Below, piece by piece: positions 1-13,200 of a DNA stretch of 64,000 bases. The position numbers and the translations under genes were made by a program. Source of the DNA: Diphasiastrum complanatum (taxonomy: Eukaryota > Streptophyta > Lycopodiopsida > Lycopodiales > Lycopodiaceae); assembly GCA_029204225.1 (NCBI GenBank), contig CM055094.1, positions 16,395,595 through 16,459,594 on the forward strand, in the 5' to 3' direction. Below the pieces are notes generated by a model. It did not search any database, was not told the origin of the DNA, and saw nothing but the letters and a program-made list of their open reading frames with translations. Positions within the stretch are counted from its first letter, which is position 1. Each line of letters begins with the position of its first letter.

Positions 1-1421
1 TGGATGTAATTGGAAGAGGGTGGATTTAAATGAAAACAATTGGATCTAAGTAGCCTGCAGTACAATGAGTGGTAGGAGATCAAATGAATGCCACAAAATA
101 GGTATAATATGGCTAAGATCAATGTACGAGCATAGACAGTAACGGGAGAGACAGAGAAAGAAGCATCCACATATCTTGCTCCATGGTGAACAAAGAAAGA
201 TGATCATCCTATGTATTTCCTTGTGCATCTTACAATTAAATTCATGCCCCCCATACCTGGTACATTGGGGCATATTTGCAGCAACATATCACTATATAGG
301 ATGATACCTAAAATGACAACGAGATGTCCAATGAACAACATTTGTGAAGTCCACCCGCAAAGCCTTAGATCATTAAATTCACCATACATTTCACAAACCA
401 AATCACCTACTCACTTTCAAGGAGGTGCACATCATATGCACAAACATACATCCACATTGGCTTTCATACATTGGTATAAAGAAAAAAGTAAGAGATATTC
501 TACATTTTATAGTTTCAACTTGCTCAGAACTAAGTAAATAGCAGAGGTGGTGGACAAAATGCACCTCAAAAACAAGAAAGACAAAGCTTGCTGCAAGTTG
601 GACGAAGACGTCAAACAAAAACTACAGCTCTACTATTCGGCAGAAAATTATATCAATTTGCAACAACGCCTATCATAATTTAGTTTTCATTATTCATTTT
701 GATCATCCTCTTCCATTGTTTTAGGTTTTCAGGTAGTTGTTTCATTTATTCAATAGCATGTAGTCTCCTCAGCACTTGCGAGTTATGGTCTAGTAGTCTG
801 GTAGTCCTTCAATGGCATGCACTGTGAATAAAAAGCCAGCTTTATATGGTATTCCTTGGTTATTGTGCTGTAGGAGCAGCAATGAACATTCTTATCCTCA
901 AAATATCTGATCAGTGATCGCTAGGTCATTCCTTATCTTACTTACCCAGGGGACACTCGGTTTTGTGGGGCATCAATGGAGTTCAGGTAACCATATCTGC
1001 TGGAGCATTCATGTGGATCAGGGAAAAAAATTCCCACCTTCACATTATATTTTGGATCTGATTAAGCAGTTTCATAATAATAGGCATGCACATTACCAGT
1101 GTGCATTTTGTACAGGTGGCCATTATTCCTTTATTCAGGATGTCTTGAGCAACAAGTTCATTACATAGTACACACTATTTATAGAGGCTTAAGGCTCTCA
1201 TCAAACTGAACCACAATAAACAGATGGTTTTTCTTAGTTATATATCCATCTCCAGAAACCTTTTCACACTGTCCACTCTAGAAAAGGAAATTATTTCTTA
1301 AGTAGTTCTGGATTATGATGAAATACTTGAGAAATGGAAATTAAAAACCCGATTAGGATACCAATCCTCAGATTATCAAACTAAATAAGAAGAATCAAAC
1401 GTCAGCAGTGAAGAGAGCAAC
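1..1421. other. No gene recognised (MED16 intron or 3' side)
   Basis: The stretch is AT-rich and without recognisable coding, repeat or transposon signal. Since exon 9 has a good splice donor at 1,421-1,420, this is most simply the next intron of MED16. Short open frames here have no family-like composition. Confidence 0.5.
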
Positions 1422-1658
1422 CTGTATGTTTGGTACAAGTGCTGGATCCACAACCATTGCATCACCACCAAGACCTGTTAATGTTTCACTTGGAGCTTGC
1501 CAAGGCTCGGCAATAAGTGTGGCAGGGTTCATGAGAGCTGCCTCAATACCTTTCCCCAACATCTCTAGCAACAACCTTGCCTGCATATCAAGCACTAGAG
1601 CTCTGAGATCAGCAGCATCATGCCCCTCCAACATTCGGCACTTGATTCGATCTAAAGC
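1422..1658 (-). CDS. MED16: MED16 visible exon 9
   Basis: The exon has exactly 79 codons from ALDRIKCRMLEG through LVLDMQARLLLEMLGKGIEA and EPWQAPSETLTG to DPALVPNIQ. This is the hallmark central-helical block of plant MED16 (LDRIKCRLLEG, MQARLLLDMLGKGIESAL). The acceptor is TGGCATGCAG and the donor ATACAG/GTTGCT. The family continues with AYVDAVLDLAS, which I could not find in positions 1-1421, so the next exon should be to the left of the window. Confidence 0.93.
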
Positions 1659-3949
1659 CTGCATGCCAGAGGTGTAATATTAACAAGGTTATTCACTAAA
1701 ATGCCAGCTCCACAATATCCTCAAACCCACTTGGCCATTCACTAAAGATGCCATAGCCTTCGTTTGTTAAACATGGAAGAATGTAAATGGAATCTTAAAC
1801 ACCTGCTTCATTTCAGATTTTCTCAATATGTCCCTTAATACATTTTTCAGATCAATCTATATGCAATTTTCCATGTAGTATGGTGCATCAAACCATTGCC
1901 ATTACACCAAGATAGGAAGTTAAGGCAGATCAATTAAGAAAATAAAGAAATTTGAGCTAGAGAATCAGAGCAGCAGAAAGCTTAACTGTAAGTGTGAACC
2001 GTTTCCAAGAATAAACTTAGCCACTAAGTACCAATACAGTTTGAAGAGATCTTGTACAAGAAAAGATCTTTTGAAAAGCATCAATGCTTGACCACTTTTT
2101 TGTAACATTCTAGCAGGATAGTGCACCATTCTATTCAGGATGTGTACATGATAATAGCATCAAACCTTTAAATTTGAATTTAAAACTTCACAGACTTTGT
2201 AGCACATCCCTCTAAAAACGCCAGAAACATTTCTGGGTCTGTTTTATGCAAATGACTAAGTTTTGGTTTCCTGAGAGGACCATCAAGATCAAAAACCTAG
2301 CACCATCAACTTACTGGCACCACGTGCTAGTTCTGAGTTGACAATTGATACATCAATATTTATTTGTGAAATATTAGATAATTCCAGACTCAAACATTCA
2401 GCCCAACAAGGATCAAAACATCCTAAACCAAGCATGTCATGAACTATAATTTAGAGTAAGGAAATTTCGCTTCAAAAGAAGAGTTGAAACTGATTACAAA
2501 AAATAAACTCAGCTACAGTTTCACATGGCTAGCAAAGTAGCAACAAGCTGCGAAATATAACAGCTAAGTAGTTCAAGTTTCTCACTGGTAATATATAAAC
2601 TGAGAAAACAACAAAATACAGTGTGAGTGGCACTGTGATAAAACAAATTGACTTTGTGTACTTTCAAAATACTGATAAAGGAGCTATAAAGCTACAATGT
2701 TAGCCCAAATGTAAAAGGAGAAAGTAAAAAAGTAGATGTAGTGACTATCACCTTGTCTCACATCTAAATGTCTGCAAGATCATATCGAAGCCTGTTCTAA
2801 GTTCCTATATAAAGTGCCATCTAAGATACATATGAGAAATAATGCTACCGAAACTGATGATAGTACCGTAAATCCAAGTCTGAAACATTCCAGCATGCAA
2901 CCTGAACCATAGATTTGAATTTCATCTCTCTATAAAGCATGCATCTTTCCTGCATCTTAACACTTTGATAACCATTTGACAACAAGACAGACACTACTAC
3001 CAAAACTGATGCTGCATCAACTCACAAGAAGACACGGTATATTCCGCATAAAAATCAATAATACTAATCAATTGCACTCTGATAAGCAACCACTAGTGAT
3101 ACCTGGTGAAATTCGGTAAAACTCATTGTCATATTGTGTTCTGACCCTTGTAGTGTTCCATCACAAAATAAGAAATACTCTCTCTATTTTGACCTATTCT
3201 AATAGAATATTATTGACTTTCTCAAAAGTATTCAAAGATATGAGCATACATCACAGATATGGCATACATCAAGAATAGTACAAAAGTGTAATGTTTATCA
3301 AACAAAATTTCACTACAAAGACAACCATACAACAAACATGACACTGGTGTGCATGTCCTACATAGGAACCTGCTAAACAACTTCTACAAAGACACTATCA
3401 GACTCTCTCTGAACTCCACTTACAAACAACAGAATATCATGCACTGATTGATCACAAATCTCATACTTTATTCAAGTGTCAGCAAGTATGTAGCATGAGC
3501 AAGCATGAAACCCTTTGGAGCTGGCTGGCGTCTCCTCCGAATGTTTGCTGCATAGAATGTGATGAGGAATGCCTCTCTCTAGGCTCACTTTATACACAAT
3601 CCTCAAGCACCCCTTAACCCAGACACATCCTAACGTCATCACATGGCACACTCCATGCAAGCCGACACTTGCCACTTGGCAATACCTTGACACATAGGCA
3701 AACGAGTAGGCTAACATGTGTCAATCATACACTAGACCAAGTGTCCCAGTGAGCATATGACAGGTGTCATGTTGACCAATCGGCTCTCCAACTTTTTAGG
3801 AGGTCAATCCAACCACTCCTAATTTATGACCCAATACCCTAAAGCAAAGCTTAGCATGCGACTCTGAGGTCCAATAATTCTAATTATAATTTATTAACAA
3901 TTTAGTTACAAAGATCACCACAGGTTGGTGACTTGGCCATTTCAATCAT
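1659..3949. other. MED16 intron sequence, nothing recognised
   Basis: AT-rich unique-looking sequence in the 5.3-kb intron between visible exons 8 and 9. I see no transposon protein, LTR end or long repeat. The part from about 3,470 to 3,860 is more G+C-rich than its surroundings and could be an old element. Confidence 0.5.
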
Positions 3950-4990
3950 TACAACATTTACAAAATGTGCATTTGTCTATGGAGACTGTAAATAACCGGG
4001 ATAGGGAATAAAAGTTGTAACATCCTTTTCCCCCTTAGGCAACATTGTCTGCAATGGCAAAGCCAAGTTATCAAGAAGAGGCGTACCATGCCAAGCGACC
4101 AAGTACTCACAGATCAAATGGTTGCGTAAACACCTCCCCTACCTAACCAATACCCTTGCCGGCCCATGGGATACTTCTCCCTGCTTTAGAATGCAAACAT
4201 ACCATCAGACAACAAGTAATCACCATCATGTAAAACCCGTTTCAACATAGAAATATGAAATACAGGATGCACTTTACATTGTCTCAGGAAAACCTAACTT
4301 ATAAGAAACATCACTGATTTCTAACAACTTCTAGAGTCCACAACGGCAAGGAGATAATTGTAACATTCGCATGTCATAAGGGTCTTAGAATCCCTGGGTA
4401 CTTGATCAAATACAATGTTTCCTACCTCGAACTCTCTAGGCATGCGATTCTAATTAGCTTTAGCTCGATCCATCGCTTTCCTTACATTCACTTTAGCTCA
4501 CTTAAGCATTTCACTCATTTGAGTTAGAAAATTAGCCATGCTAGTTTACTATTAACAAATAGTACGTTTCCACTCAAAGTTGACAACACAGATCTAAGAT
4601 GACTCACATGCGTGACATCACCACAAATGTAGAAAAGTACGTAATCAACAAAGTTAACCACAAACTTGCCCATAAACAGTCTGAGCACATCATTCATCAA
4701 CATCATGAATGGTGTGGGGCATTAGTCAATCTAAAGGACATAACTAAAAATTTGTAGTGTCCAGAAGGAGTTCGAAAGGCAGCCCTATGTACATCCTTTT
4801 CACGAACTTTGACCTAATGGTAACCGCTCTTCAAGTCAATCTTGCTAAACACAATAGCAACCTCTCTTATTTATTTCTTCTCCAATATGTCTCTTACGAG
4901 TATGTTGCACGTTTGGAAGATCATGGCACAAAAGATTCCCATCATCTCCTAGCTTTAGGATCCTACATGTGTATGCAAGGGATGTAGATC
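3950..4990 (-). mobile_element. Decayed Ty3/gypsy fragment (RT joined to integrase C-terminus)
   Basis: Read on the minus strand, 4,900-4,520 gives a broken gypsy reverse transcriptase: FSKIDLKSGYH, a stop, [20 protein letters not shown], then a damaged FGLTNAP and LMNDVLR..GKFVV. After a deletion, 4,500-3,960 gives the integrase C-terminal part: KVNVRKAMDRAKAN, REFEVGNIVF, VPRDSKTL and a weak SPRYCGPF..SDVSYKL region. RNase H and the integrase core are absent. Stops and frame changes are common, including a probable CAG-to-TAG at 4,814-4,816. No LTRs were found. It lies in the last visible MED16 intron, on the same strand. Confidence 0.75.
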
Positions 4991-6996
4991 CATTTGAATC
5001 TACTCTTACCCTATGCTTGCGTATTCACTATTCTCTCTCCCAAAATTCTAGTTAGCAATAAATGTCAATCTTTTCATGTTAAGTGTATATTGATGTTGGA
5101 TTTGATAAGTATACGCATGTGATTCAGTTTGATGCAAGTTGAGATAAATAGGTTTTCAATACGTCTGCAGGTATTTTAAAATGAGAATGAGATGGATCAA
5201 AGATCCTTGAGGAGATGTTTGCTATTCACGAAGCCATTGTGTTAGGAATAAACTCACAAGGCAGCCAAGCTCTCTACTTCCCTGGCCACAATGTTAGAGA
5301 CAAGGCAAATGCTTGGCAACGACTAAGTTCCTATACTGCGAGCATGCTGCACGAATGGTGGAACTACATCGGACTTGTTTACTAACTTGATTAGCATTGC
5401 ATGTGAACAATTCTACACACAAGATGTAGTTCAAAGGGTGATGCATATGGCCAACAATAGCTCATGGCCTTGCATGGCATAAATTAGGGTGCTATGTGTT
5501 TGTTAGGGTTTCTAGCATGCATGCATCTATGATGGGGGGGCAATTCACGTTATTTACATCATGTTTGTGGTTTCTAGTTGTGTTTACTTCCGCCAAAATA
5601 TTTATGGTATGCCAAGATTCAAGCTAAGATCCCCCAACCTTATTCAAATTCAAGGCCCGATACTCTATTAATGGGTCATTAACAACGTATTGTCTCATGG
5701 ACTAGCCATAGGCCCAGTAATGTTTGAACGTCCTTAACATTTCCATGATCTTTGAGTAAGTTGAATAATTAAACATAAGAGCATTCCTATCATTGACCAT
5801 GTTTATTATATCTAATTATAATAGTAAAATCCCCAATCTATTGAGGCAATGAGCACTTTTGATCTTTTAGTTTTAGTTGCAAAAACCATCTTCTTTTCTT
5901 TAAACTACTCAAACATATAAAACATAGCATGTAAGGTCCAAGTTCACATTCCCCCCCAGCCAGCTTGATCTCTCAAATGCTCATTATGACAAAAATATGC
6001 AAGTCCTAAAGAAACTGGTGTGTCAGAAGGTATAATGCAGGGTACGTGGCAAATGCTCAAACAAAAGGTAATCCTTTCCACCGAGCCGCTTCTCCATCAA
6101 GTCTAGGCCATGTATTTTGAGGCACCTCAATAAGTCATACTTATCTTAGTCATTTGCATTATGAAAGGGCTAAGCGAGAACCACAATTGGAATCTTGTAA
6201 AGAAGCTCCTAAGTCGTTAAGAGTTACACAATACCAGACAGTCAAGACAATTCATAAAAAATACTGCTGCACAGTGCATATTTAACCTCTGCATTGCCTT
6301 GATTATTCTGGCAAAGTCAATGTGCCTCGAGTTTCAATATCATATATTAAACTAGGAAGAAGTCCATGGAATAAAGCAACTGCTTTGGAAGGGATTAGTG
6401 GCAACGGAGCACTTAAAATTTCGAATTCTAGAGAAGATTGAACATTCTATGCAAAATTTCTGCCAGAGAGCAAGCTAGCCGTACTGCAAAATAAGCCAAA
6501 ATTGACCACAAATCTTTAGATGCAATAAAAACTTTTCACTTTTCATACTCATTAGCTTTTGAATTCTTGAAACTGTTAGCATTGAAATTATGTCATGTGA
6601 TACTACCAGCAAGACAGCGTCTATCCTACTTAGTCTTTACTCTCATAAAATGAATAAACTGAACTAACAATCTGAGAAAGGATGCTAGCAGGTTCTCACT
6701 AGTGCATACTTAGTATGCAGAAAACTACATTTAATCAACATCAGCATTTTGACATACTTAGCCTCTCTACTCTCCAAAATGCTTTCAATAAGTTACAGTC
6801 TATCTGATTTATCACATAACAATGAACAAGCAGCAGTGGCACATTCATAATTGAGCAATATAAACCTGCCCGTGGACAAGGACAAAGTATGGATATCTAC
6901 TTGCAACACGACAAAAGATACAAGAGAAGACAATATTGTGAGCAGGACAATAAGCTTTGAAGCATGAAAATTAGCAGCTCTGTCTGAAGGACATAC
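4991..6996. other. MED16 intron sequence, nothing recognised
   Basis: Unique-looking AT-rich intron between the gypsy fragment and visible exon 8. I see only a short G run near 5,535 and no coding or repeat structure. Confidence 0.5.
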
Positions 6997-7076
6997 AGGA
7001 CCGTAGTGCTGGCGATGAGAAGTTGGCAAGCCATGGAAATCTGCATCTAGAACGGCTGCAACCTTGCCCATGTACA
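6997..7076 (-). CDS. MED16: MED16 visible exon 8
   Basis: This 80-bp exon encodes YMGKVAAVLDADFHGLPTSH followed by RQHYGP. The family has VIAV.DADFHSLP..QHRQQYGP here. The acceptor is TTTTTTGCAG and the donor GGTCCT/GTATGT. It begins with two bases that complete a Val codon from exon 7 and ends at a codon boundary. Confidence 0.9.
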
Positions 7077-8819
7077 CTGCAAAAAATAAGCATTTTGAGA
7101 TTTTTCAACCTGTTTGAAGAGTCCTAAACATTTCCAAATTGATAAATTGAGTTTACAATCCCATATGAATGGGTTGCTGACTGTTAGTGTCACATACAAG
7201 CACCTGATCAGCTACTTGAGTTACTAACCTGCCTGCTAAATCAACAACTTCCGCTCAGCATGGTTGCCCCATCAGCCACACCAGCTTGGACCTCATCCTA
7301 ATGTCTATAACGTTTTGACTCAGCAGTCCTACATGCTCTTGTCATCATGCTAGGTGTTGTTATGATACAACAAGTTCAAATTCTTCAGCAAAACATATTA
7401 TCCTCAATGTTTGCCAAATTAACAAAATCAAAAGACATCAATTTGTGGGAAAAGACGCTACAAAATGTTTATGTCCATGTATTAGAGCTTTAAGTTGTTG
7501 GGGCCTTCCTTATTAATCATATTTGGCCTCTTAAGTCCCATCAATCACATTCAGGCTCCATTGAGCTCCCTAGAAGAAGCTACAGGTGGAGCCCGATCAT
7601 AACTGGAAATTCCTAACATGAGACTATATATAACCCTAGGTGGGTCCAGTCCTTACTGGAACATTTTGATGATAAAGATGGTGAGCCCTTCAAGGAAGAA
7701 AGGAAGGGTATGTTCTATAATGGGAAGCCTTGAGGAAAAAGAGAATTTTCATTATATCTTAGTTGTAGAATCATAATTAAATGTTAATCCACAGTTGTAT
7801 GCTTTTCTATTGCACGTGAGTCTTCCAAGAAAGGAAAACGTACTTTCTTTTTAAAATCCACAGCAGCAAACTCATTGAAAGCCAGAACTACAAGCATAAA
7901 ACAAAGTATGTAACACCCGCTCTTCTTAGACTCATGAAAGTGATTAATGCAAGGTTTCACTTCACTTCACCCATTTGAGCTGAATGTTCCGAATACGGAG
8001 CCAATTAGGACTTGTACATCATCTGGAGTGAAAAAAGCTGGCACTTAAATTTTTCTCCCTGCTCTGAGTTCTGAATCAGAAACGAACTTGTTTCCCTTGG
8101 GAAGTGATTAGATTCAGAGTTTTGAACAAAATAATGGAGTGATCAGAGAGAGTAGTGGGAAGGATCTGGAAGTGTGAAATCCGTGGGATAAAGGAAGGAG
8201 CTCTGCTTTCTGAGTTTCCAGAAGAATAAGCTCATAATCTCTATCATCAAAGTCTACCAAATGAGGACTCATGTGAAGGCATAAATGGTCTTTGATAAAG
8301 ACTCCACAGTAGAGTTTCGCATGAAAGGGACTTCTACAAAACTCAACTGGGTCCTTGAACACTTGAATAAATACGATTAATATAGGTTAAGGGTTCATAA
8401 CGTGAATGGGATGACGGGTTGCAGATAGGTCATATTTGCACATCAAGAATTCCATATAGAATGCATAGCATGTAATCAATTCATCCTCCAAGGCTGGGTT
8501 ATGCCATTTCAATAGTACAGAATTTTCTCTGAAATGACAATGACAGTAGCATATATCCCTTGTGTTGTAGCTATGTAAAGATGCATTTATTAACAAGGTC
8601 CCACAATTTGAATTATTGTAAACCTCTCTATCTAGTGAAACAGCAGTAATATGATGCTGATTAGCAATCATTGTTTCAAAAGCTAAAGCTCTGTATCGAA
8701 AACCTTGTTTCAATTGCTGTTTATGTTTTTCTGATTACCATCTCATATTTCCTTCCCAAATGACACACAGGAAAGAACATGTCCAGCTAGAACTACTAGC
8801 AAGTAAACAAGATCTGTAC
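7077..8819. other. MED16 intron; unassigned minus-strand ORF inside
   Basis: This is the 1.7-kb intron between visible exons 7 and 8. A 108-codon minus-strand frame at 8,713-8,387 has a protein-like composition (rich in Cys, His and aromatic residues), and similar-looking coding may run on to about 8,110 with stops. I do not recognise it. It could be a piece of an old gene or element, or chance. Confidence 0.3.
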
Positions 8820-8899
8820 CTAAATTTGCATCAGCAGCACTTTGAGTGGAAGCTATCACATCCCACCAGTCCGCCTCGACAACAAGGCTCCACCAAAAC
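8820..8899 (-). CDS. MED16: MED16 visible exon 7
   Basis: This 80-bp exon encodes FWWSLVVEADWWDVIASTQS then AADANL. Plant MED16 has FWWSLL..DWWD..G.TQSAAEDG at this point, directly after WERAIAER. The acceptor is CAAAAG/G and the donor TTTAG/GTACAG. It starts with one base completing Arg from exon 6 and leaves one base for exon 8. Its phase fit across a 27.9-kb intron is the strongest proof that the exons at 36-52 kb and those at 1-9 kb are one gene. Confidence 0.9.
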
Positions 8900-10004
8900 C
8901 TTTTGAAAGTATACGCACAAAAACATTAAGAGAAGGCGAGCATAACAGTTTCATATGGTACAATGCATGCTATCAAATACAAGAAACTTCAACATTACCT
9001 TATGCATGGATTGAGTGAAATGTATATGAACCTTACATGTTTAAAAAAGTTTCATACGATCATTTGCAGTGGATTAGCTTTTCTGGACCATAAAGAAAAC
9101 GGTCACAAACAGCAAATCAGCATGGGATCTATTTGTCCTCCATTTGCCTTTACATTTCATAGATGCACAAAGGAGCCCAAAGCCAACCAGATTTAAGATT
9201 TTTATGTTAAGAACTGTGAAATTATAACCTTTGTCACACATTGATTTGGATGTAGAGATATGTATTGATAATTAACAAGTCATATTTTCAATCATTTTCC
9301 CTTCGTTGTCGATGGAGCTGAAAGAGAACGTCTTTATTATTTTGCTGCAAAGAGAGTTTCTTTAAGCCAGAAAAGGGGACTATGCACTAATATTTTGAAA
9401 GCAAGAAAATCCATGATTGATTATTGTGGTCCATGGTTCCACGCAATACCTACCATACACTTACAAATTTCACATTGCACTCTTCATGTTTGCTCCTGAA
9501 TTTATTGTTTCACTTGAGGTCAAGATACAATTCCTTTTACCTTACAATCCACTTACATTGTAGGCTAGGTGGGGTTTTTTATTGTATACATCACTATATA
9601 GTTTCTTTGGTTTTTTAATTACATCATAAGTCCATTAGGGTTTTTTGATTCGTACAGATCATTTTCTCAATTTTTGGGCTTTTATATTGCATACTCAACT
9701 TGTTAGCAAGTTTCCCATGCTCGATGGATACGATGTTCAATAAATAGTTTTGTATCATTACCCTAGCCGGGCAGCTTTCAAATGGCAGTTTCTCTAAGCT
9801 CTGTAGCCAAAGTGCAAACTCACCTTGAGTTACAAAGCTTGTAACCAAGGCATTGGGCATTGCTAAAGACACTTGCACATGGATCATGAGGCACGAGCAA
9901 ATCTTAGAGCATGATATGGTATGCATGAGAGATGTCCCAGATAAAGACTTAAAGCATACTAAGGTGCTCAGACCATCTTTGGGACATATGGAGGCAATTG
10001 AAGG
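8900..10004. other. Start of the 27.9-kb MED16 intron, nothing firmly recognised
   Basis: AT-rich sequence. A 100-codon minus-strand frame at 9,926-9,624 has no recognisable domain. No LTR ends, polymerase motifs or splice-bounded exons were seen. Confidence 0.4.
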
Positions 10005-10300
10005 TCATTTGATTCCACTGCAACAGCCTCCACATCATCCAAGCCTATAAGGAGTTTGCTCACATAGGGTAGGCTTTCAGTTCTTGATGCATACACATCA
10101 TCCAAGCCTACTAAGGAGTTTGCTCACATAGGGTAGGCTTTCAGTTCTCGATGCATACAACTTTGCAAAAGGGCCTTTCCATCATTATGCCATCATCTTC
10201 GTCGTCATTTGATTCCACTGCAACAGCCTCCACATCATCCAAGCCTACCAAGGAAGGAGTTTGCTCACATAGGCTAGACTTTCAGTTCTTGATGTATACA
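10005..10300. repeat. Short tandem duplications (about 65 bp and 200 bp)
   Basis: A unit of about 65 bp starting CACATCATCCAAGCCTA and ending at ATGCATACA or ATGTATACA occurs three times (about 10,031, 10,095 and 10,231). A lead-in, TTTGATTCCACTGCAACAGC, occurs at about 10,008 and again at about 10,206, so a larger block of about 200 bp is also duplicated. The copies differ by only a few bases. On the minus strand they read partly as an acidic peptide (DDVEAVAVES), but stops interrupt it. Confidence 0.8.
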
Positions 10301-12262
10301 ACTTTGTAGAAGGGTCTTTCCATACTACTATATGACCCATAATGCCATCATCTTCATCAACCAAGAAAAGCTCCCTCTGTGAAGAAGTGGCCGCACTAGT
10401 AAAGGAAAAACAGAAGATTTTGAAAAGGCTGGCTAACTTCATTTTTATATACTTTTCCAAATTTGGAGCTTCTATCTCGACCCTTTTGTTTGAAAAGGGT
10501 GGTGTCAAAGGACGATGTTAAAGAATCTTTCCATTTGGGGAAGAGATCATCAGAAGTGCAAGAATTCTTTAGGTGAAGTTTTCAGATATAAAGGCAAGAA
10601 AGTTTAAAAAAGTGAATCATGAGTCATTATTCTCTACCTAGATTTATCCGCAGTTTTTCATTATGTGAATATTATTACAAGGCAAAAATCTCCCCTTGAC
10701 ATCATTGAAGTGACTGATATTTGAGTGGAAGCTTTGGGAGGCCCATCAATCAGGCAATACCAGCTGTAATCTTATCACGTAATCAACTCCCTAGTAGAGA
10801 GGAGGTGGTAGATTCAGCATATTTTCCCTTTTTTTGCCCTTTTAGAAACTGCTTTGCTTTGTGGTGTGGTAGGTGTAGCAAAATACCTCGTTTTCCTATT
10901 CACTTTGCAAAACTTTATCACCAGTTGGTCTTATGTGTGTTCTCCTCCATCTGATCTTAGGCTTTTGTATTTCCATTTTTTTCTCCACCATGGCTTTAAA
11001 TTGCATATTTTCAGGCTTTAAATTTCGTTTCAAAGAGTAAATCCACACCTTCATAGTAGATGTGGCCCTTCATTGCAATAGTTTCGGTATGACCACACAA
11101 CTAACCACAGAAGAGCAGCGTCCCAGAACGCGGTGTTCCGATTGCGTTTCAAAATGAACGTGCTCCAATTACATTCCAGAACAAGCGTTCAACAGTTCCC
11201 GAATGGCACGGCTCCAGAAATCTGTAGCGTACCCATGCTACTGTTTTTTTAGTCTTCACTTTAATGGACGTGTTAGGGTGAAAAAAAAATACCTAAGGCA
11301 GCAAACACATTAAAAATACATTGCAAGAAGCTAAACGTAAACTGTGAAACAGACCATAAATGATCATTGATGCATGGTGTTTGATTTTCTTACAGTCTAG
11401 ACTCTAGACTCCAGTTTATTGTCATAGTTTACAATCATACACATTGAGCTGCCAGGTAGACTAACAAGTCATTAAGGAGCCTTGTAGAAGTCATCTAGTA
11501 ACATTCTTGTAATATCACAATTATTGCAAAATTCAGATTTCTAGTCTGATTGAGAATGACCAAAAGACTCAGGGCAACGCAACAACTTACCATCCAAAAA
11601 CTTGCTAGTTAAGTAGTTGTCATGACCTAGAGGCTAGCATTTAAAGAATTCTAGACTTTAACAAACCAATATCAGATATATGACACCGCATACTAAAAAG
11701 GTCACACAAATCCTACATGAAGCACTTAGCATACCGAATGAAAGTAACTACAACTTACATGACACAACAACATGGAAAATGATCCATGTGCATCCCGAGA
11801 ATGATTGATATGTCATAAACCATATGATAAATATCTATATATATAAAGATATTTATGTATACATGCCCGGCCAAAATGTGTACACGCCCGGAAAAAACTT
11901 GTACACCCCCGGCAAAAACATGTACATATGTCGTCAAAAATACCATTAAAAATATATAGTAAATTTAATGAATTCATTGAAGAAACTTTAGGCTAAAAAA
12001 AAGAAAACATTACAAAAAAGACATGCATGCATCTAAGGGGCCCACTTCAAATTCAAATTACCCTTTACTCACACACACTTTCATGGTGAAAGGTGTTAAA
12101 CAAAAGGGAATTTCATTATAAGGGGATTTCACTAAATATGAAGGGTGCTCTAAGGGATTTTTTAACCTATCAGACTTTCCACGGGAAAGAAAAAATGCAT
12201 TTCTATGAAGGAAAAATCGACTGTGAAGGGATGGGAAGGCTTCAAAACGCAGACCCGGTGGG

Positions 12263-12263
<1 letters not shown>
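10301..12263. other. MED16 intron sequence
   Basis: Mostly AT-rich sequence with no recognised gene. It contains a GGAACG/GTTCC-like island near 11,110-11,215 and a three-copy minisatellite near 11,858. Frames at 10,508-10,245 (minus) and 10,721-10,954 (plus) were not recognised. Confidence 0.45.
11858..11932. repeat. Minisatellite, three units of about 22 bp
   Basis: Three adjacent units share the core TGYACRCSCCCGG followed by an A-rich part (TACATGCCCGGCCAAAA, TACACGCCCGGAAAAAA, TACACCCCCGGCAAAAA). Each starts with a TGTACA-like step. Confidence 0.65.

Positions 12264-12324
<61 letters not shown>
12264..12324 (+). repeat. (CT)n microsatellite, about 30 units
   Basis: A perfect CT run at the 5' edge of the ORF1-only unit. 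Unique sequence lies to the left, so it is either the element's own 5' end or the target it entered. Confidence 0.95.
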
Positions 12325-12327
<3 letters not shown>

Positions 12328-12510
12328 GGCTGGCGCTCTTCCATCGCATCTGCTGGCCTGATCCATCGCTGCGGTTGGCGCCTGTTCCTCGCTGATGTTG
12401 GCGCCCTCCATCGCGCTGCTGGCGCCCTCCATCGCTCTGCTTTGAGCTTGTCCATCTCTGATGGTGCCTAGCTAGCTGATTCTTGCTTGCCTATCCCTCA
12501 GATCTGCAAA

Positions 12511-13200
12511 ATGCCTCGTCGCAAAGGTGTTATTCTTGATCCATCTTTTGTTTCCATCATTGCCTCAGCCTCACAACCAGATCCAACTTCTCCTTCTACT
12601 TCTATGCCAGTTGCAATTCCTATCTCTCCATCAAATCCTATTCCCAACAATGAAACTACTGTAACTATTCCCTTGACTCCAGACACTCCAGAAGCACCTT
12701 CTTCTCTCCCCACATATACCTTACTCCGTCTTCTTCGTGAAGATCAACTCCATCTATTTGAATACCTTAACAATCACAGAGAGAAACTTGCTTCCCATGA
12801 TTCTCTACTTCTCGCTGTGCAATCGCACCTTCAGAAGCTAGACACTTCCATTGAACTCAAGAAGGAAGTTGCAGCTATCAAAAGTGAAACTTCTTCCCAA
12901 ATCGCTACTTCAACTAAAATTCAGCAACTCGAAAGTCAGGTGGAACAGCACCATACGGCTGTCCAATCATGGGCAGCAGATGTACTTAAAGGCTCGTCTA
13001 CAGCTATCTCTCCACCTTCGCCCTCACCTTCGTTTATCTCAGCCACGTTCAACGAGGGCTGTCTGCGAGAACAAAAAGCTCTCAATGTTCGAAATGATTT
13101 GTCCCAAGAGGACTCCCGGTGCACACAAAAAGTACATTCTTCTGGATTCAAACTGATACCAAACTCAGAGAAATTAAGAGATGTCCAGTTGAGCATGTAA
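12511..13200 (+). pseudogene. LINE ORF1-like protein, coiled coil, broken C-terminus
   Basis: Starts MPRRKG, similar in position and style to MPPKKF of the 22.8-kb copy; a frame open slightly upstream has no ATG. Residues about 10-75 are Pro/Ser/Thr-rich, and about 85-170 form heptad-like helices (LRLLREDQLHLFEYLNNHRE, then QLESQVEQHHTAVQSWA). The conserved KALN.R block at the start of the RNA-binding domain is present, but the frame then diverges (VRNDLSQEDSRC) and the RRM-like C-terminus is missing. It would encode a nucleic-acid-binding LINE ORF1 protein; here it looks truncated and probably dead. Confidence 0.65.

Noticed and set aside
8387-8713. A 108-codon minus-strand frame in the intron between exons 7 and 8
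   Set aside because: Its composition is protein-like, but I recognise no domain, and the splice borders of the neighbouring exons skip it. It is kept only as an unassigned note.
10005-10300. Repeats that could suggest a CRISPR-like array
   Set aside because: The units are directly adjacent, uneven in length and have no unique spacers, and the genome is a plant nuclear one.
12058-12471. Open frames of repeated Arg-Glu or Ser-Leu on both strands
   Set aside because: They are readings of the (CT)n/(GA)n microsatellite and its flanks, and open frames occur in several phases at once.
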